A stretch of DNA of 58,681 nucleotides from Mycolicibacterium vaccae NBRC 14118 = CIP 105934 (GTDB taxonomy: Bacteria; Actinomycetota; Actinomycetes; Mycobacteriales; Mycobacteriaceae): assembly GCF_001552715.1 (NCBI RefSeq), contig NZ_BCRS01000016.1, forward strand, positions 1-58,681, given 5' to 3'. The translations under genes were made by a program, and so were the position numbers. How positions within the stretch are numbered: position 1 is the first letter of the stretch; every line of letters starts with the position of its first letter. The notes below the pieces were generated by a model. It was given only the letters and a program-made list of their open reading frames with translations, had not been told where the DNA came from and did no database searches. This document shows positions 7,097-16,509 of this stretch, in pieces.

Positions 7097-9244
7097 GTGA
7101 CCGCCACCCTGGACGTTCCCGAGCAGAACCCCGACCTGGTTCTGGACCAGAGCGCCGACGACTACTGGAACCACTACCAGCTGACGTTCGCGCTCTACAG
7201 CGTCAGCGACCGCGCGATCCCGTCAGCCTACGACGGACTCAAGCCCGGCCAGCGACGCCTGCTGTATCAGATGCACGAGTCGAAACTGTTGCCCGGCAAC
7301 AAACCTCAGAAGTCGTCGAAGATCTGCTCGGCGGTCACCGGCAACCTGCACCCGCACGGCGGCGCGTCGATGTACGGGGCCGCGGCGCTGATGGCCGCGG
7401 AGTTCCAGCGCGTGAAGGTCATCGACGGGCAGGGCGCCTTCCCGCGCATCCAGGGCGACATTCCGGCGGCTGACCGCTACACCGAGATGCGGCTGTCGGC
7501 ACCCGGCGCCGCGCTGACCGCCGAACTCGACGACCACGCCGTGCCCATGGTGCCGACGTTCGACGGTGAGTGGACCGAGCCGACGATGCTGCCGGCACAG
7601 TGGCCGGTGTTGCTGTGCAACGGCGCCGTGGGCATCGCCGAGGGCTGGGCCACCAAGGTGCCCGCGCACAATCCCCGCGAGGTCATGGCGGCCTGCCGGG
7701 CGCTGCTGAAAACCCCGAACATGACCGACGACAGGCTGGTGAAGCTCATCCCCGGCCCTGACTGGGGGTGCGGAGCCACGGTGGTCGGCACCGCCGGGCT
7801 GCGCGAGTACATCACCACCGGCCGTGGCGCGTTCACGGTGCGCGGCACGGTGTCGGTCGACGGCAAGAACTGCGTCATCACCGAGCTGCCGCCCGGTGTC
7901 GCCAGCAACACCGTGCAGGACCGGATCCGGGCGCTGGTCGAGTCCGGTGAACTGGCCGGGGTGGCGGACATGTCGGACCTGACCGACCGCCGCAACGGGC
8001 TGCGGATCGTGGTCACCGCCAAACGTGGGCACAGCGCCGAGACCATCCGGGAGCAGCTGCTTGCCCTGACACCGCTGGAGTCGACGTTCGCCGCCAGCGT
8101 GGTCGCCCTCGACGAGAACCGGATTCCGCGGTGGTGGTCGGTGCGCGAGTTGATCTCGGCGTTCCTGTCGCTGCGTGATTCGGTGGTGCTGCACCGCAGC
8201 GAGTACCGGCTGGAGAAGGTCACCGCGCGCCGCCACCTGGTGGCCGGCCTGCTGACGATCCACCTCGACATCGACGCTGCGGTCGCGGTGATCCGCGGTT
8301 CGGACACCGTCGACGACGCCCGCCAGGGACTGCAGAAGCGCTTCGGGATCGACGAAGAGCAGGCGAACTACGTGCTGGCACTGCAGCTTCGGCGACTGAC
8401 CAAGCTCGACGTGATCGAGCTGCAGGCCGAGGCCGACAAGCTGGACGCCGAGTTCGCGGCACTGACCGAGCTGGTGACCAACCCCGATGCGCGCCGCAAG
8501 GTGATCGATGCTGAGCTGGTGGAGACCGCGAAACTGTTCAAGGGACCCGAGTTCGACCGGCGCACCGTGCTGGACTTCGACGCCACCCCCGTCGCAGCGG
8601 GCGGCGACGAGGACGGGCCCCGCGAGCGCAAGGTCAACGCCGCCTGGCGCCTCGACGACCGCGGGGTGTTCTCCGACAGCCACGGCGACCTGTTGACCTC
8701 CGGTCTGGGTTGGGCGGTGTGGACCGACGGGCGGGTGAAGTTCACCACCGGCAACGGACTGCCGTTCAAGATTCGTGACATCCCGGTCGCCCCGGACATC
8801 ACCGGTCTGCTGCGTTCGGGTGTGCTGCCCGAGGGGTACCACCTGGCGCTGGTGACCCGGCGAGGCAAGATCCTGCGTCTGGACCCCGCGGCGGTGAACC
8901 CGCAGGGCGCGGCCGGCAACGGGGTGGCCGGGGTGAAGCTTGCGAGCGATGGTGACCAGAACGATGAAGTGATTGCCGCGCTGCCGGTTTCGTGCGCCAA
9001 CGGCGAGGCGATCCTGTCCCTGTCGGAGAAGTGCTGGAAGGTCACCGACGCCGCCGACATCCCGGTCAAGGGTCGCGGCGGCGCCGGTGTCGGATTCCAT
9101 CCGTTCGTCAAGGGTGAGGATGCCCTGCTGGCCGCGACGATCTCGGTGACGGGATACGTGCGCGGCACGAAGACCGTGCGGGCCGAGAACCGGGCGAAGG
9201 CGGCGGTCAAGGGGTCCGGAGCGGACGTGACCCCCGCGCCGTAG
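7097..9244 (+). CDS. TopoM-like atypical type II topoisomerase, A (cleavage) subunit
   Basis: A 715-residue GyrA/ParC-like subunit that breaks and rejoins DNA. The catalytic tyrosine is Tyr128 in ADRYTEMRL, matching the conserved RYTE context. SDRAIPSAYDGLKPGQRR is the family's opening segment, with the GyrA-type motif relaxed. The C-terminal part (residues about 515-700) has beta-pinwheel-like strands but no clear GyrA box, consistent with a non-gyrase activity. GTG 7097 is preceded by GGAAG in a duplicated 12-bp leader repeat (7068-7093). It is co-transcribed with the B subunit. Confidence 0.85.
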   Translation: MTATLDVPEQNPDLVLDQSADDYWNHYQLTFALYSVSDRAIPSAYDGLKPGQRRLLYQMHESKLLPGNKPQKSSKICSAVTGNLHPHGGASMYGAAALMAAEFQRVKVIDGQGAFPRIQGDIPAADRYTEMRLSAPGAALTAELDDHAVPMVPTFDGEWTEPTMLPAQWPVLLCNGAVGIAEGWATKVPAHNPREVMAACRALLKTPNMTDDRLVKLIPGPDWGCGATVVGTAGLREYITTGRGAFTVRGTVSVDGKNCVITELPPGVASNTVQDRIRALVESGELAGVADMSDLTDRRNGLRIVVTAKRGHSAETIREQLLALTPLESTFAASVVALDENRIPRWWSVRELISAFLSLRDSVVLHRSEYRLEKVTARRHLVAGLLTIHLDIDAAVAVIRGSDTVDDARQGLQKRFGIDEEQANYVLALQLRRLTKLDVIELQAEADKLDAEFAALTELVTNPDARRKVIDAELVETAKLFKGPEFDRRTVLDFDATPVAAGGDEDGPRERKVNAAWRLDDRGVFSDSHGDLLTSGLGWAVWTDGRVKFTTGNGLPFKIRDIPVAPDITGLLRSGVLPEGYHLALVTRRGKILRLDPAAVNPQGAAGNGVAGVKLASDGDQNDEVIAALPVSCANGEAILSLSEKCWKVTDAADIPVKGRGGAGVGFHPFVKGEDALLAATISVTGYVRGTKTVRAENRAKAAVKGSGADVTPAP

Positions 9245-9318
9245 GCGTCGCGGCAGTCCTCAGCCACCGCGCCACGAGTGTCGCCGGCCATATTTCAGCC
9301 TCGGGTGTGTTTCAAGTA

Positions 9319-9332
9319 ACACCAACTGGTGT
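9319..9332. promoter_or_regulatory. Palindrome upstream of the desaturase operon
   Basis: ACACCA-AC-TGGTGT is a perfect 14-bp inverted repeat lying 64 bp before the reductase start in a 151-bp intergenic gap. It is a candidate operator for control of the desaturase pair. No adjacent regulator gene points to the binding protein. Confidence 0.4.
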
Positions 9333-9395
9333 ATCCCACCCCGAGGTCGATCTTGACCTGCGTTCCGACTCTTCGTCGACCTCGTAGGGGGAAAC

Positions 9396-10493
9396 GTGGC
9401 CGAGCGTGGTGCCGAACCACCGGTGCCCCGGGGGCGGCGGCTGTTCCTGCGTGCCGTCAGGCACCTGTTCAGTCCGCTGCGTCCCGACGACTACCTCGAG
9501 ATGATCAACCCGCTGTGGACGACCAAGGAGATGCGCGGCAAGGTCGAGCGCATCGAGCCGCAGGGCTCCGAGGCGGTGAGCGTCTTGATCCGGCCCGGAT
9601 ATGACTGGCCGGGCCACAAGCCCGGGCAATACGTGCGCCTCGGCCTCGTCATCGACGGCCGCTACCACTGGCGTGCGTACTCGATCACCTCCGATCCGCA
9701 GCCCGAGGATGGGCTCATCAGCGTCACCCCCAAAAAGGTCGCGTCGGGCGTGGTGTCGCCGTACCTGGTGCACGAGGTCAAACCCGGCGAACTGGTGCGA
9801 CTGAGCGAGATCGAAGGCGTGTTCACGCTGCCCGAACCGCTGCCCGAGAAGATGCTGTTCATCAGCGCCGGCAGCGGTATCACCCCGATCATCAGCATGC
9901 TCCGCAGCCTCGACCGCCGAAACAAGTTGGACGACGTCGTCGTGATCCACTCGGCCCGTACCCGGGACCAGGTCATGTTCCTGCAGGATTTGGAGGATCT
10001 CGACCGCCGCCACGACGGGTTGCGGCTGGATCTGCGGCTCACCTCCGATCGCGGCCGGATGTCGGCGAACGACCTCGACGAGGTGTGCCCGGACTGGCGC
10101 GAGCGCGAGGCGTTCTGCTCCGGTCCCAGCGAGCTGCTCGACGCGATGATCGAGTACTGGGAGGACAACGGTGACTCCGACCTACTGCACTTCGAGCGAT
10201 TCCAGCCGAAGATCGGGGGCAACGCGGGCGCCGGTGAGGGTGGCGAGATCGTCTTCCTGGACAGCGAAAAGACCGTTGAATGTGACGGCGGCACACCGAT
10301 TCTGGAAGCCGGCGAGAAGGCTGGGCTCAACCTGGCCTATGGGTGCCGGATCGGGATATGCCACACCTGCGTCGGAACGCTGAAGTCCGGGCGAGTGCGC
10401 GACCTGCGATCCGGAGAAGTGACCGAACCGACGGGGCAGGACGTACGGATCTGCATCCACGCCGCCGAAGGCAACGTGGAACTCGCACTGTGA
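9396..10493 (+). CDS. Ferredoxin-NAD(P)H reductase partner of the stearoyl-CoA desaturase (Rv3230c-like)
   Basis: A 365-residue three-domain electron-transfer flavoprotein. The FAD domain has RAYSITS (residues about 94-100); the nicotinamide domain has SAGSGITPIISML; the C-terminal plant-type 2Fe-2S domain has YGCRIGICHTC with a fourth cysteine in VRICIHA. It passes electrons from NAD(P)H to the membrane desaturase encoded 16 bp downstream. This matches the M. tuberculosis Rv3230c-Rv3229c pair. GTG 9396 follows AGGGGGAAA. About 60 extra N-terminal residues precede the FAD domain, including a basic LFLRAVRHLF segment that could help membrane docking. Confidence 0.9.
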   Translation: MAERGAEPPVPRGRRLFLRAVRHLFSPLRPDDYLEMINPLWTTKEMRGKVERIEPQGSEAVSVLIRPGYDWPGHKPGQYVRLGLVIDGRYHWRAYSITSDPQPEDGLISVTPKKVASGVVSPYLVHEVKPGELVRLSEIEGVFTLPEPLPEKMLFISAGSGITPIISMLRSLDRRNKLDDVVVIHSARTRDQVMFLQDLEDLDRRHDGLRLDLRLTSDRGRMSANDLDEVCPDWREREAFCSGPSELLDAMIEYWEDNGDSDLLHFERFQPKIGGNAGAGEGGEIVFLDSEKTVECDGGTPILEAGEKAGLNLAYGCRIGICHTCVGTLKSGRVRDLRSGEVTEPTGQDVRICIHAAEGNVELAL

Positions 10494-10509
10494 ACACACG
10501 AGGAACCAA

Positions 10510-11904
10510 ATGACCACTTACATCGAAAGCCCCCTCCAGCGCCTGAGCGAACAGGAACTGGAGAAACTCGCCAAAGAATTCGACGCGATCCACGACGAGG
10601 TCTTCGCCGAACTCGGCGACCGTGACCGCAACTACATCAAGGCGGTGATCTCGGCGCAGCGCCAGATCGTCGTCGTCGGACGGGTACTGCTGCTGGGCTC
10701 GCGGTCACGCACGGCGTGGGTGCTCGGCACTGCCTGCCTCGGGATGGCCAAGATCCTGGAGAACATGGAACTCGGCCACAATATCCTTCACGGCCAATGG
10801 GATTGGATGAATGATCCCGACATCCATTCCTCGGTGTGGGACTGGGATACCGCCTCGACCGCGCAGTCCTGGAAGCACTCGCACAACTACATCCACCACA
10901 CCTATACGAACATTCTCGGCAAGGACCGCGATCTCGGTTACGAGATCATGCGCATCGATCCCCGTCAGCCCTGGCATCCGGTGTGGTTGGCGCAGCCGTT
11001 GTTCAACTTCCTGCTGACGGTGCTGTTCGAGTGGGGGGTGGCGGTACACGACATCGACTTCAGGGCCGCGCAAAGAGGCGAGAAGCCCTGGTCTGAGGTC
11101 CGCCAAGAGCTCAAGGGCATCACCGGCAAGGCGCGCGCACAGATCCTCAAGGACTACATCGGCTGGCCGGCGGTCAGCGCGGGCGCCTTCGCGTTGGCCA
11201 AGCTGGGGCTGGGGCGCCGGATCGAGCAACCGGCGCATTCACGCATCGGGCGCCGACTCCGCAAGGTCGCCGGCACAGGCCGGGCTGCCACGGTGGCGGA
11301 CACTTTCGACCGCGTGCTGCCCGGTGTCGAAAGCACGTTTCTGCGCACCTTGGCCGCCGACGCACTGGCCAATCTCATCCGCAACGTATGGGCGCACGCG
11401 ATCATCTTCTGCGGGCACTTCCCGGACCAGACGTACACCTTCAAGGAAGAGGAGGTCGAGAACGAAACCCGCGGCGGCTGGTACGTCCGGCAGCTGATCG
11501 GCGCAGCCAACATCGAGGGCAGTCCGCTGTTCCACGTCATCAGCGGAAACCTCGGCTACCAGGTCGAACATCACCTGTATCCGGATATGCCCAGCAGCCG
11601 GTACTCCGAGATCGCGCCAAAGGTCAAAGACATCTGTGAACGCTACGAATTGCCGTACAACTCCGGCCCGTTCGGCAAGCAGTGGTTCACGGTGCACCGC
11701 ACCATCTTTCGTCTCGCCTTTCCGGGCGGTGAGCCTCGGACCAAGCCCGGGCCCTACCGCAGCCCTGACAGGCAGGCACAACCACGCGGTTCCAGCGAGG
11801 CGATGCGATTCCGCGAGCGGGTGCCCGCCGAGCATCCCGACGCCGGCCCCGAGCACGCATCAGGTGGTGTGGCAGTCGAGCCGCCACCACGCGAGAACGA
11901 CTGA
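10510..11904 (+). CDS. desA3: Membrane acyl-CoA delta-9 desaturase (DesA3-like)
   Basis: A 464-residue integral membrane diiron desaturase. The three His boxes are visible: GHNILHGQWDW (about residue 90), HSHNYIHH (about 122) and GYQVEHHLYP (about 352). In M. tuberculosis DesA3 makes oleic acid from stearoyl-CoA with electrons from Rv3230c, and here the reductase lies just upstream. Hydrophobic helices alternate with the His clusters as in the family. The C-terminal 50 residues after the catalytic core are polar, Pro- and Glu-rich, and a little longer than expected. GAGGAACCAAATG gives the ribosome site. It converges on an MFS gene 15 bp away with no evident terminator. Confidence 0.9.
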   Translation: MTTYIESPLQRLSEQELEKLAKEFDAIHDEVFAELGDRDRNYIKAVISAQRQIVVVGRVLLLGSRSRTAWVLGTACLGMAKILENMELGHNILHGQWDWMNDPDIHSSVWDWDTASTAQSWKHSHNYIHHTYTNILGKDRDLGYEIMRIDPRQPWHPVWLAQPLFNFLLTVLFEWGVAVHDIDFRAAQRGEKPWSEVRQELKGITGKARAQILKDYIGWPAVSAGAFALAKLGLGRRIEQPAHSRIGRRLRKVAGTGRAATVADTFDRVLPGVESTFLRTLAADALANLIRNVWAHAIIFCGHFPDQTYTFKEEEVENETRGGWYVRQLIGAANIEGSPLFHVISGNLGYQVEHHLYPDMPSSRYSEIAPKVKDICERYELPYNSGPFGKQWFTVHRTIFRLAFPGGEPRTKPGPYRSPDRQAQPRGSSEAMRFRERVPAEHPDAGPEHASGGVAVEPPPREND

Positions 11905-11919
11905 CGCGGGGGTTGGCGG

Positions 11920-13374
11920 CTAGTGCGTCGGCGTGCCGTGCGCCGGCAGCGGGCGTGAGGCGGTGAAGAACGCCAGCACCACGGCGACCGCGCCGATCAC
12001 GGCCGCGGCGACGAAGGCCGCGTGCACACCCGGCATGTCGGGCGCCCCGCCGGACACCGAGGCCTTGGTCATCACCGTCACGAACAAGGCGGTGCCCGCG
12101 GCGCCCGCGACCTGCTGCAGCGTCGTCATGATGGCGCTGCCGTGGGCGTACAGCCGGTCCGGCAGCGCACTGAGCGCGTCGGTCATCAACGGGGTGAACA
12201 TCATCGACAGGCCGACCATCATGATGGTCTGCACGACAACGAGTTGCCAGATGGGCGTGGCCGCCGACACCATCGCGAAGCCGCACAGCGACAGGAAGAG
12301 CATGAGCGAGCCGGGGACGACGAGCCGCCGGGCACCGTGCCGGTCGTACACCCGCCCGACCAACGGGCCCGCCAGGCCCATGAGCAGTCCGCCGGGCAGA
12401 CTGGTCAGCCCGGCGACCAGCGCGCTCTGGCCGAGCACGTCCTGAACGTAGAGCGGCACCATGATGATCGCACCGAACAGGCCCATGAAGCCGATGACCA
12501 CCAGGGCCACCGACACCGAGAACCGCCGATAGGTGAACGGTCGCAGATCCAGGAACGCGCGGTCGTCGCGCTGCAACTGCACCTGTCGCGCGCCGAACAG
12601 CGCCAGCGCCACCACACCGGCCGACAGCGGCACCCACGCCGGCACGGCCTGGTCGCCCTGACCGGACGCGCCCAGTTCCGACAGCCCGAACACCAAGCCC
12701 GCGAACGCGATCGCCGAGAGTGGCACCGAGACGCGGTCGATCCGGGTGGGTTGCTCCCGGTCGTCGGCAACGTGCAGCCAGCGCAGGCCGGCCACCAGCC
12801 CGAGCAACGCGATCGGCAGCACGATCCAGAACATCCACCGCCAGTTCAGCGAGCCGAGGATGAATCCGGACAGCGTGGGCCCCACCGCTGGCGCGACCGC
12901 GATGACGATCGAGATCGTGCCCATCGTCTGCCCGCGGCGTTCGGCGGGGATCAGCTTCATCACCGTCGTCATCAGCAGCGGCACCATGACGGCGGTCCCG
13001 CACGCCTGTACGACGCGGCCCGCCAGCAGAATTGCGAACCCCGGCGCCAGCGCCGAGACGAGCGTGCCGACGCAGAACAGCGACATCGACGACACGAAGA
13101 TCACCCGGACCGGGAAGCGCTGCATCAGCGAGCCCGACATCGGGATCACCACGGCCATGGTGAGCAGGAAGCCGCTCGTCAGCCACTGCGCCGTGCGGGC
13201 CGAGATCTCCAGGTCGACGATCAGCACCGGCAGCGCGACACTCATGATCGTCTCGTTGAGGATCATGACGAATGCCGAGAACACCAGCAGAGCGATGATG
13301 ACGCCGGTACTCGGCGGGGCTTTCCGCGGCGTCGCGGACGTGGCGTCTGGTCGCGTCATCGGCCCGGTACTCAT
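11920..13374 (-). CDS. DHA2-type (EmrB/QacA-like) MFS multidrug exporter
   Basis: A 484-residue transporter with about 14 hydrophobic spans. LNETIMSVALPVLIVDL is the DHA2 motif D1 in helix 1; WLTSGFLLTMAVVIPMSG and GRVVQACGTAVMVPLLMT are helix 2 and the following G-x-x-Q-A-x-G type segment. It probably extrudes lipophilic drugs or metabolites by proton antiport. ATG 13374 is taken as the start; a GTG two codons earlier (13380) is equally open. A palindrome at 13411-13423 lies just upstream and may be its operator, but no regulator gene is adjacent. Confidence 0.85.
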   Translation of the reverse strand: MSTGPMTRPDATSATPRKAPPSTGVIIALLVFSAFVMILNETIMSVALPVLIVDLEISARTAQWLTSGFLLTMAVVIPMSGSLMQRFPVRVIFVSSMSLFCVGTLVSALAPGFAILLAGRVVQACGTAVMVPLLMTTVMKLIPAERRGQTMGTISIVIAVAPAVGPTLSGFILGSLNWRWMFWIVLPIALLGLVAGLRWLHVADDREQPTRIDRVSVPLSAIAFAGLVFGLSELGASGQGDQAVPAWVPLSAGVVALALFGARQVQLQRDDRAFLDLRPFTYRRFSVSVALVVIGFMGLFGAIIMVPLYVQDVLGQSALVAGLTSLPGGLLMGLAGPLVGRVYDRHGARRLVVPGSLMLFLSLCGFAMVSAATPIWQLVVVQTIMMVGLSMMFTPLMTDALSALPDRLYAHGSAIMTTLQQVAGAAGTALFVTVMTKASVSGGAPDMPGVHAAFVAAAVIGAVAVVLAFFTASRPLPAHGTPTH

Positions 13375-13410
13375 GCACACTCCCTGGATCTGCGCACTTA
13401 GTTAGCGCGG

Positions 13411-13423
13411 CTACCCAGGGTAG
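13411..13423. promoter_or_regulatory. Palindromic site upstream of the DHA2 exporter
   Basis: CTACCC-A-GGGTAG is a perfect 13-bp inverted repeat 37 bp before the exporter ATG. CCCTGG at 13382-13387 also pairs with CCAGGG at 13415-13420, so alternative symmetry exists. A repressor site is plausible. Confidence 0.35.
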
Positions 13424-13468
13424 GCGCGGGGGCGCGGGTCGGGAAATCCAATTACGGCGCGGCAGTGC

Positions 13469-14926
13469 TCACGACGGACGGAATGAGTCGTGCGCCGCCC
13501 GCGGGGCGTGCTTGACCATGATGTGGCGCGCCACTGTGTACTCGGTCACCGCGGCCTGGCTCATGTCCTTGCCGAACCCGCTGGCCTTCACCCCGCCGTG
13601 CGGAGCCTCCGACGCGATGGGGAGATGGTCGTTGACCCAGGTGACGCCGGCCTCGATCGAGTGCGCGACCCGTAACGCGCGGGCCACGTCCACCGTCCAC
13701 ACCGACGACGCCAGACCGTACCGGCAGTCGTTGGCCAACCGGACGGCCTCGGCCTCGTCGCCGAACGGCAGCGCGACTAGGACCGGACCGAACACCTCGT
13801 CCTGGACGATCTCGGCGGACTGCTCGGCGCCGGTGATCAGCGTCGGCGGATAGTAGGCGCCGTCGCCGTCCGGGAGCACGCCTCCGCACCGGACCGTCGC
13901 GCCCGCTGCGACGGCCCGCTCGACGAAACCGTGCACCCGTGCCCGATGCTCGAGGCTGATCAGCGGGCCGATGTCGGTGGCGCTGTCCCGCGGATCGCCG
14001 ACCCGAATGCTGTTGAAGGCCAGGGTGAGCCGGCCGACGAAGTCGTCGAACACCGACTCGTGGACGTAGACCCGGGTGGCCGCCGTGCAGTCCTGCCCGG
14101 AGTTGTAGGTGGCCCCCATCGCGATACCGTGCGCGGCGTCGTCGAGGTGGGCATCCTCGAACACCAGACACGGTGCCTTCCCGCCGAGTTCGAGGTGCAC
14201 CCGCGCCCCGCGCAGCGCCGCGGACGACATGACCTGCCGCCCCGCGCGGGTCGAACCGGTGATCGACACCAGCTGTACCCGCTCGTCGGACACCAGCGCC
14301 TGCCCGACCTCCTGATCGCCGGTCACCACCTCGAGCACCCCGGGCGGCACCCCGGCTTCGACAGCGAGTTCGGCGAGGTAGAGCGTGCTCGACGGGGTGG
14401 TGGGCGCCGGTTTGACGACCATCGTGTTGCCCGCCGCCAGTGCCGGGCCGATCTTCCACAGTCCCATGATCATCGGGAAGTTCCACGGCGCGATGCCGAC
14501 GACCGGACCCACCGGGCGCCGCACGATCATCGAGGTGTACCCCTGGCTGAGCAGGCCTGCGCCGGTCTCCTCCAATGAACGGCCCGCACCGGCGAAGAAC
14601 CGCAGATTGTCGGTGCCGAACGGAAGCTCGCCGTCCCGGAAGACCGCCTCCGGCTTGCCGGTCTCGGCCACCTCCAGCGCGGTGATCTCCGCGGCGTGGG
14701 CGTCGATGAGGTCGGCCCACCGCAGCAGCACCCGGGCGCGTTCCCCCGCGGTGCGCCGCGACCAGTCGCCGAACGCCTCTGACGCCGCCGAAACGGCCTG
14801 TGTCGCTTCGGAGACCGACGCCTCGGAGACGGTCGTGGTCGGCCGGCCGTTCGACGGGTCCACCAGCACCCGCTGTTCACCCGAGCCCGGGACACGCCGG
14901 CCCCGGTGGAATCGTCCTGCGGTCAT
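13469..14926 (-). CDS. NAD(P)-dependent aldehyde dehydrogenase (PuuC/aminobutyraldehyde type)
   Basis: A 485-residue aldehyde dehydrogenase. PWNFPMIMGLWKIGPALAAG is the cofactor-binding region, SITGSTRAG the Rossmann turn, LELGGKAPCLVFEDA carries the general-base Glu, and NSGQDCTAATRVYV carries the catalytic Cys. The start at ATG 14926 follows GAGGAG; a start 30 bases upstream would run into the preceding gene. Only 10 bp separate it from the stop of the FAD amine-oxidase gene upstream, so the pair likely oxidises an amine to an aldehyde and then an acid, as PuuB-PuuC do in putrescine breakdown. The exact substrate is inferred. Confidence 0.85.
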   Translation of the reverse strand: MTAGRFHRGRRVPGSGEQRVLVDPSNGRPTTTVSEASVSEATQAVSAASEAFGDWSRRTAGERARVLLRWADLIDAHAAEITALEVAETGKPEAVFRDGELPFGTDNLRFFAGAGRSLEETGAGLLSQGYTSMIVRRPVGPVVGIAPWNFPMIMGLWKIGPALAAGNTMVVKPAPTTPSSTLYLAELAVEAGVPPGVLEVVTGDQEVGQALVSDERVQLVSITGSTRAGRQVMSSAALRGARVHLELGGKAPCLVFEDAHLDDAAHGIAMGATYNSGQDCTAATRVYVHESVFDDFVGRLTLAFNSIRVGDPRDSATDIGPLISLEHRARVHGFVERAVAAGATVRCGGVLPDGDGAYYPPTLITGAEQSAEIVQDEVFGPVLVALPFGDEAEAVRLANDCRYGLASSVWTVDVARALRVAHSIEAGVTWVNDHLPIASEAPHGGVKASGFGKDMSQAAVTEYTVARHIMVKHAPRAAHDSFRPS

Positions 14927-14936
14927 GTCCTGCTCC

Positions 14937-16361
14937 TCAGCTGTTGAAGCCCACACCGAATCGGTCGAATGTGCGCAAAAGCATTCCTCTGCGGCCGGTT
15001 TCGTCTTCCCGGGCCAGTGCGGCCCGGGTCAGTTCGACGGCGGGCCAGCGCAAAGGTTCCGGCGGGAAGGGCACCGCGGTGCCGGTGACCGCCTTGAGCC
15101 GCGTGCGTTCGGTGTCCCGCCCGGCGAGCAGATCGAGGGCGACGCGGGCGCCGAAACGTGTGGAGGCCACCCCCAGCCCGGTGAAACCGACGGCATAGGC
15201 CAACCGGCCGTGGAACGCGGTTCCGAAGATCGGCGTGAACCGGGTGGTGGTGTCGATGACGCCACCCCAGCGGTGGGTGAACGGCACCTCAGCCAGTTGC
15301 GGGAACGTCTCGCGAAAGTGCCGGGCCAACAGGCGATGAGACGCGTCGCGCAACTCCAGCTCAGGCCGGACGGCGTTGCCATAGTGGTAGACGGCGTCGT
15401 AGCCGCCCCAGACGATCCGGTCGTCGCGGGTTCGGCGGAAGTAGTGGAACTGGTTGCCCGCATCGGTGAGACCCTGGTTCTGCTGCCAGCCGATCGAGGC
15501 CAGCTGTTCGGCGGTCAGCGGCGCCGTGGCGAGCACGTAGTCGTAGACGGGCAGTACCCATGCGCGCAGGCGACGCAGCAGAGGACGGTAGGCGTTGGAG
15601 GCGAGCAGCACCTGCGAGGTCTCGACCGAACCGTGCGCGCTGCGGACCGTCAGGGTGGACCCCGTCCGGGAGATGCCGGTCGCCGGGGATCCCTCGAAGA
15701 TGTTGGCGCCCAGCTCTTCTGCCACCCGGCGCAGGCCGAGAGTCAACGCCATCGGATCGACCAGGCCGCCGCGCAGCGTCCGCAGTCCGCCGAGGAACGA
15801 CGACGAGTGGATGTCGGCGCGGACCTCGTCGCGGTCGAGGAACCGGACCTCGTCCCCGCGTCGGGCATACGTCGCGACGGCGTCTCGCAGCGCCGCGTAG
15901 TCGTGGGCGGTCCTGGCCAGCGTGGTCTTGCCGACCAGGCGCAGGTCGGCGTCGATCCCGTGCGTGTGCAGGAAGCCGGTGATCTCCTCGACGTTCTGCC
16001 GGCCGAGGCGCTGAAGTTCGTCGAGTTCGTCCGGCCACATCGCTTCGCCGTGGGCGATGCCGTGCGTGAGGGATTCGGAGACGAAGCCACCGTTGCGTCC
16101 CGATGCGCCCGCGCCGACCCAGTCCTGTTCCAGGAGGACGACCCGGCGCGCGGGGTCCTCGGTGAGCGCCTCGACGGCCGCCCACAGCCCGGTGTAGCCG
16201 GCGCCGACGATGACCAGATCGGCGTGCCGGCGTCCGCTGAGCGGTTCGGTTCGTGGACCGGTCTGAACCCCGTCCCACCACACCGGCCGGGGTTCGGCGT
16301 CGCGCAACTCGTCGGCGCCCGTCATGGCCTTCTTGGCCGCCTTAGCCGTCATGGCCGCCAT
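14937..16361 (-). CDS. FAD-dependent amine oxidoreductase (PuuB/DadA-like)
   Basis: A 474-residue flavoprotein of the DAO/GlpO superfamily. ADLVIVGAGYTGLWAAVEA (about residue 46) is the FAD dinucleotide fold, GASGRNGGFVSES is the second conserved block, and AYAVGFTGLGVASTRFGA closes the C-terminal FAD site. The GRNGGFV block and overall length fit gamma-glutamylputrescine oxidases. The aldehyde dehydrogenase follows 10 bp downstream, supporting polyamine or amine catabolism. The N-terminus has several possible Met starts (16361, 16325) and no strong ribosome site. It is divergent from a TetR gene that may control it. No PuuA-like glutamylputrescine synthetase is adjacent. Confidence 0.8.
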   Translation of the reverse strand: MAAMTAKAAKKAMTGADELRDAEPRPVWWDGVQTGPRTEPLSGRRHADLVIVGAGYTGLWAAVEALTEDPARRVVLLEQDWVGAGASGRNGGFVSESLTHGIAHGEAMWPDELDELQRLGRQNVEEITGFLHTHGIDADLRLVGKTTLARTAHDYAALRDAVATYARRGDEVRFLDRDEVRADIHSSSFLGGLRTLRGGLVDPMALTLGLRRVAEELGANIFEGSPATGISRTGSTLTVRSAHGSVETSQVLLASNAYRPLLRRLRAWVLPVYDYVLATAPLTAEQLASIGWQQNQGLTDAGNQFHYFRRTRDDRIVWGGYDAVYHYGNAVRPELELRDASHRLLARHFRETFPQLAEVPFTHRWGGVIDTTTRFTPIFGTAFHGRLAYAVGFTGLGVASTRFGARVALDLLAGRDTERTRLKAVTGTAVPFPPEPLRWPAVELTRAALAREDETGRRGMLLRTFDRFGVGFNS

Positions 16362-16509
16362 ACTTGCATACTCATTCAGGCCCTGTCACCGGCAAACAAG
16401 CAGGTAACTCGATATTGGGTCGTTAAAACTGAGTAACGCTTCAAATTTTTCTTCCGCTGCGGGCGGATCTCTGGCACAGTGAGCCGCGACATACTTCTGG
16501 GAGGTGCCG

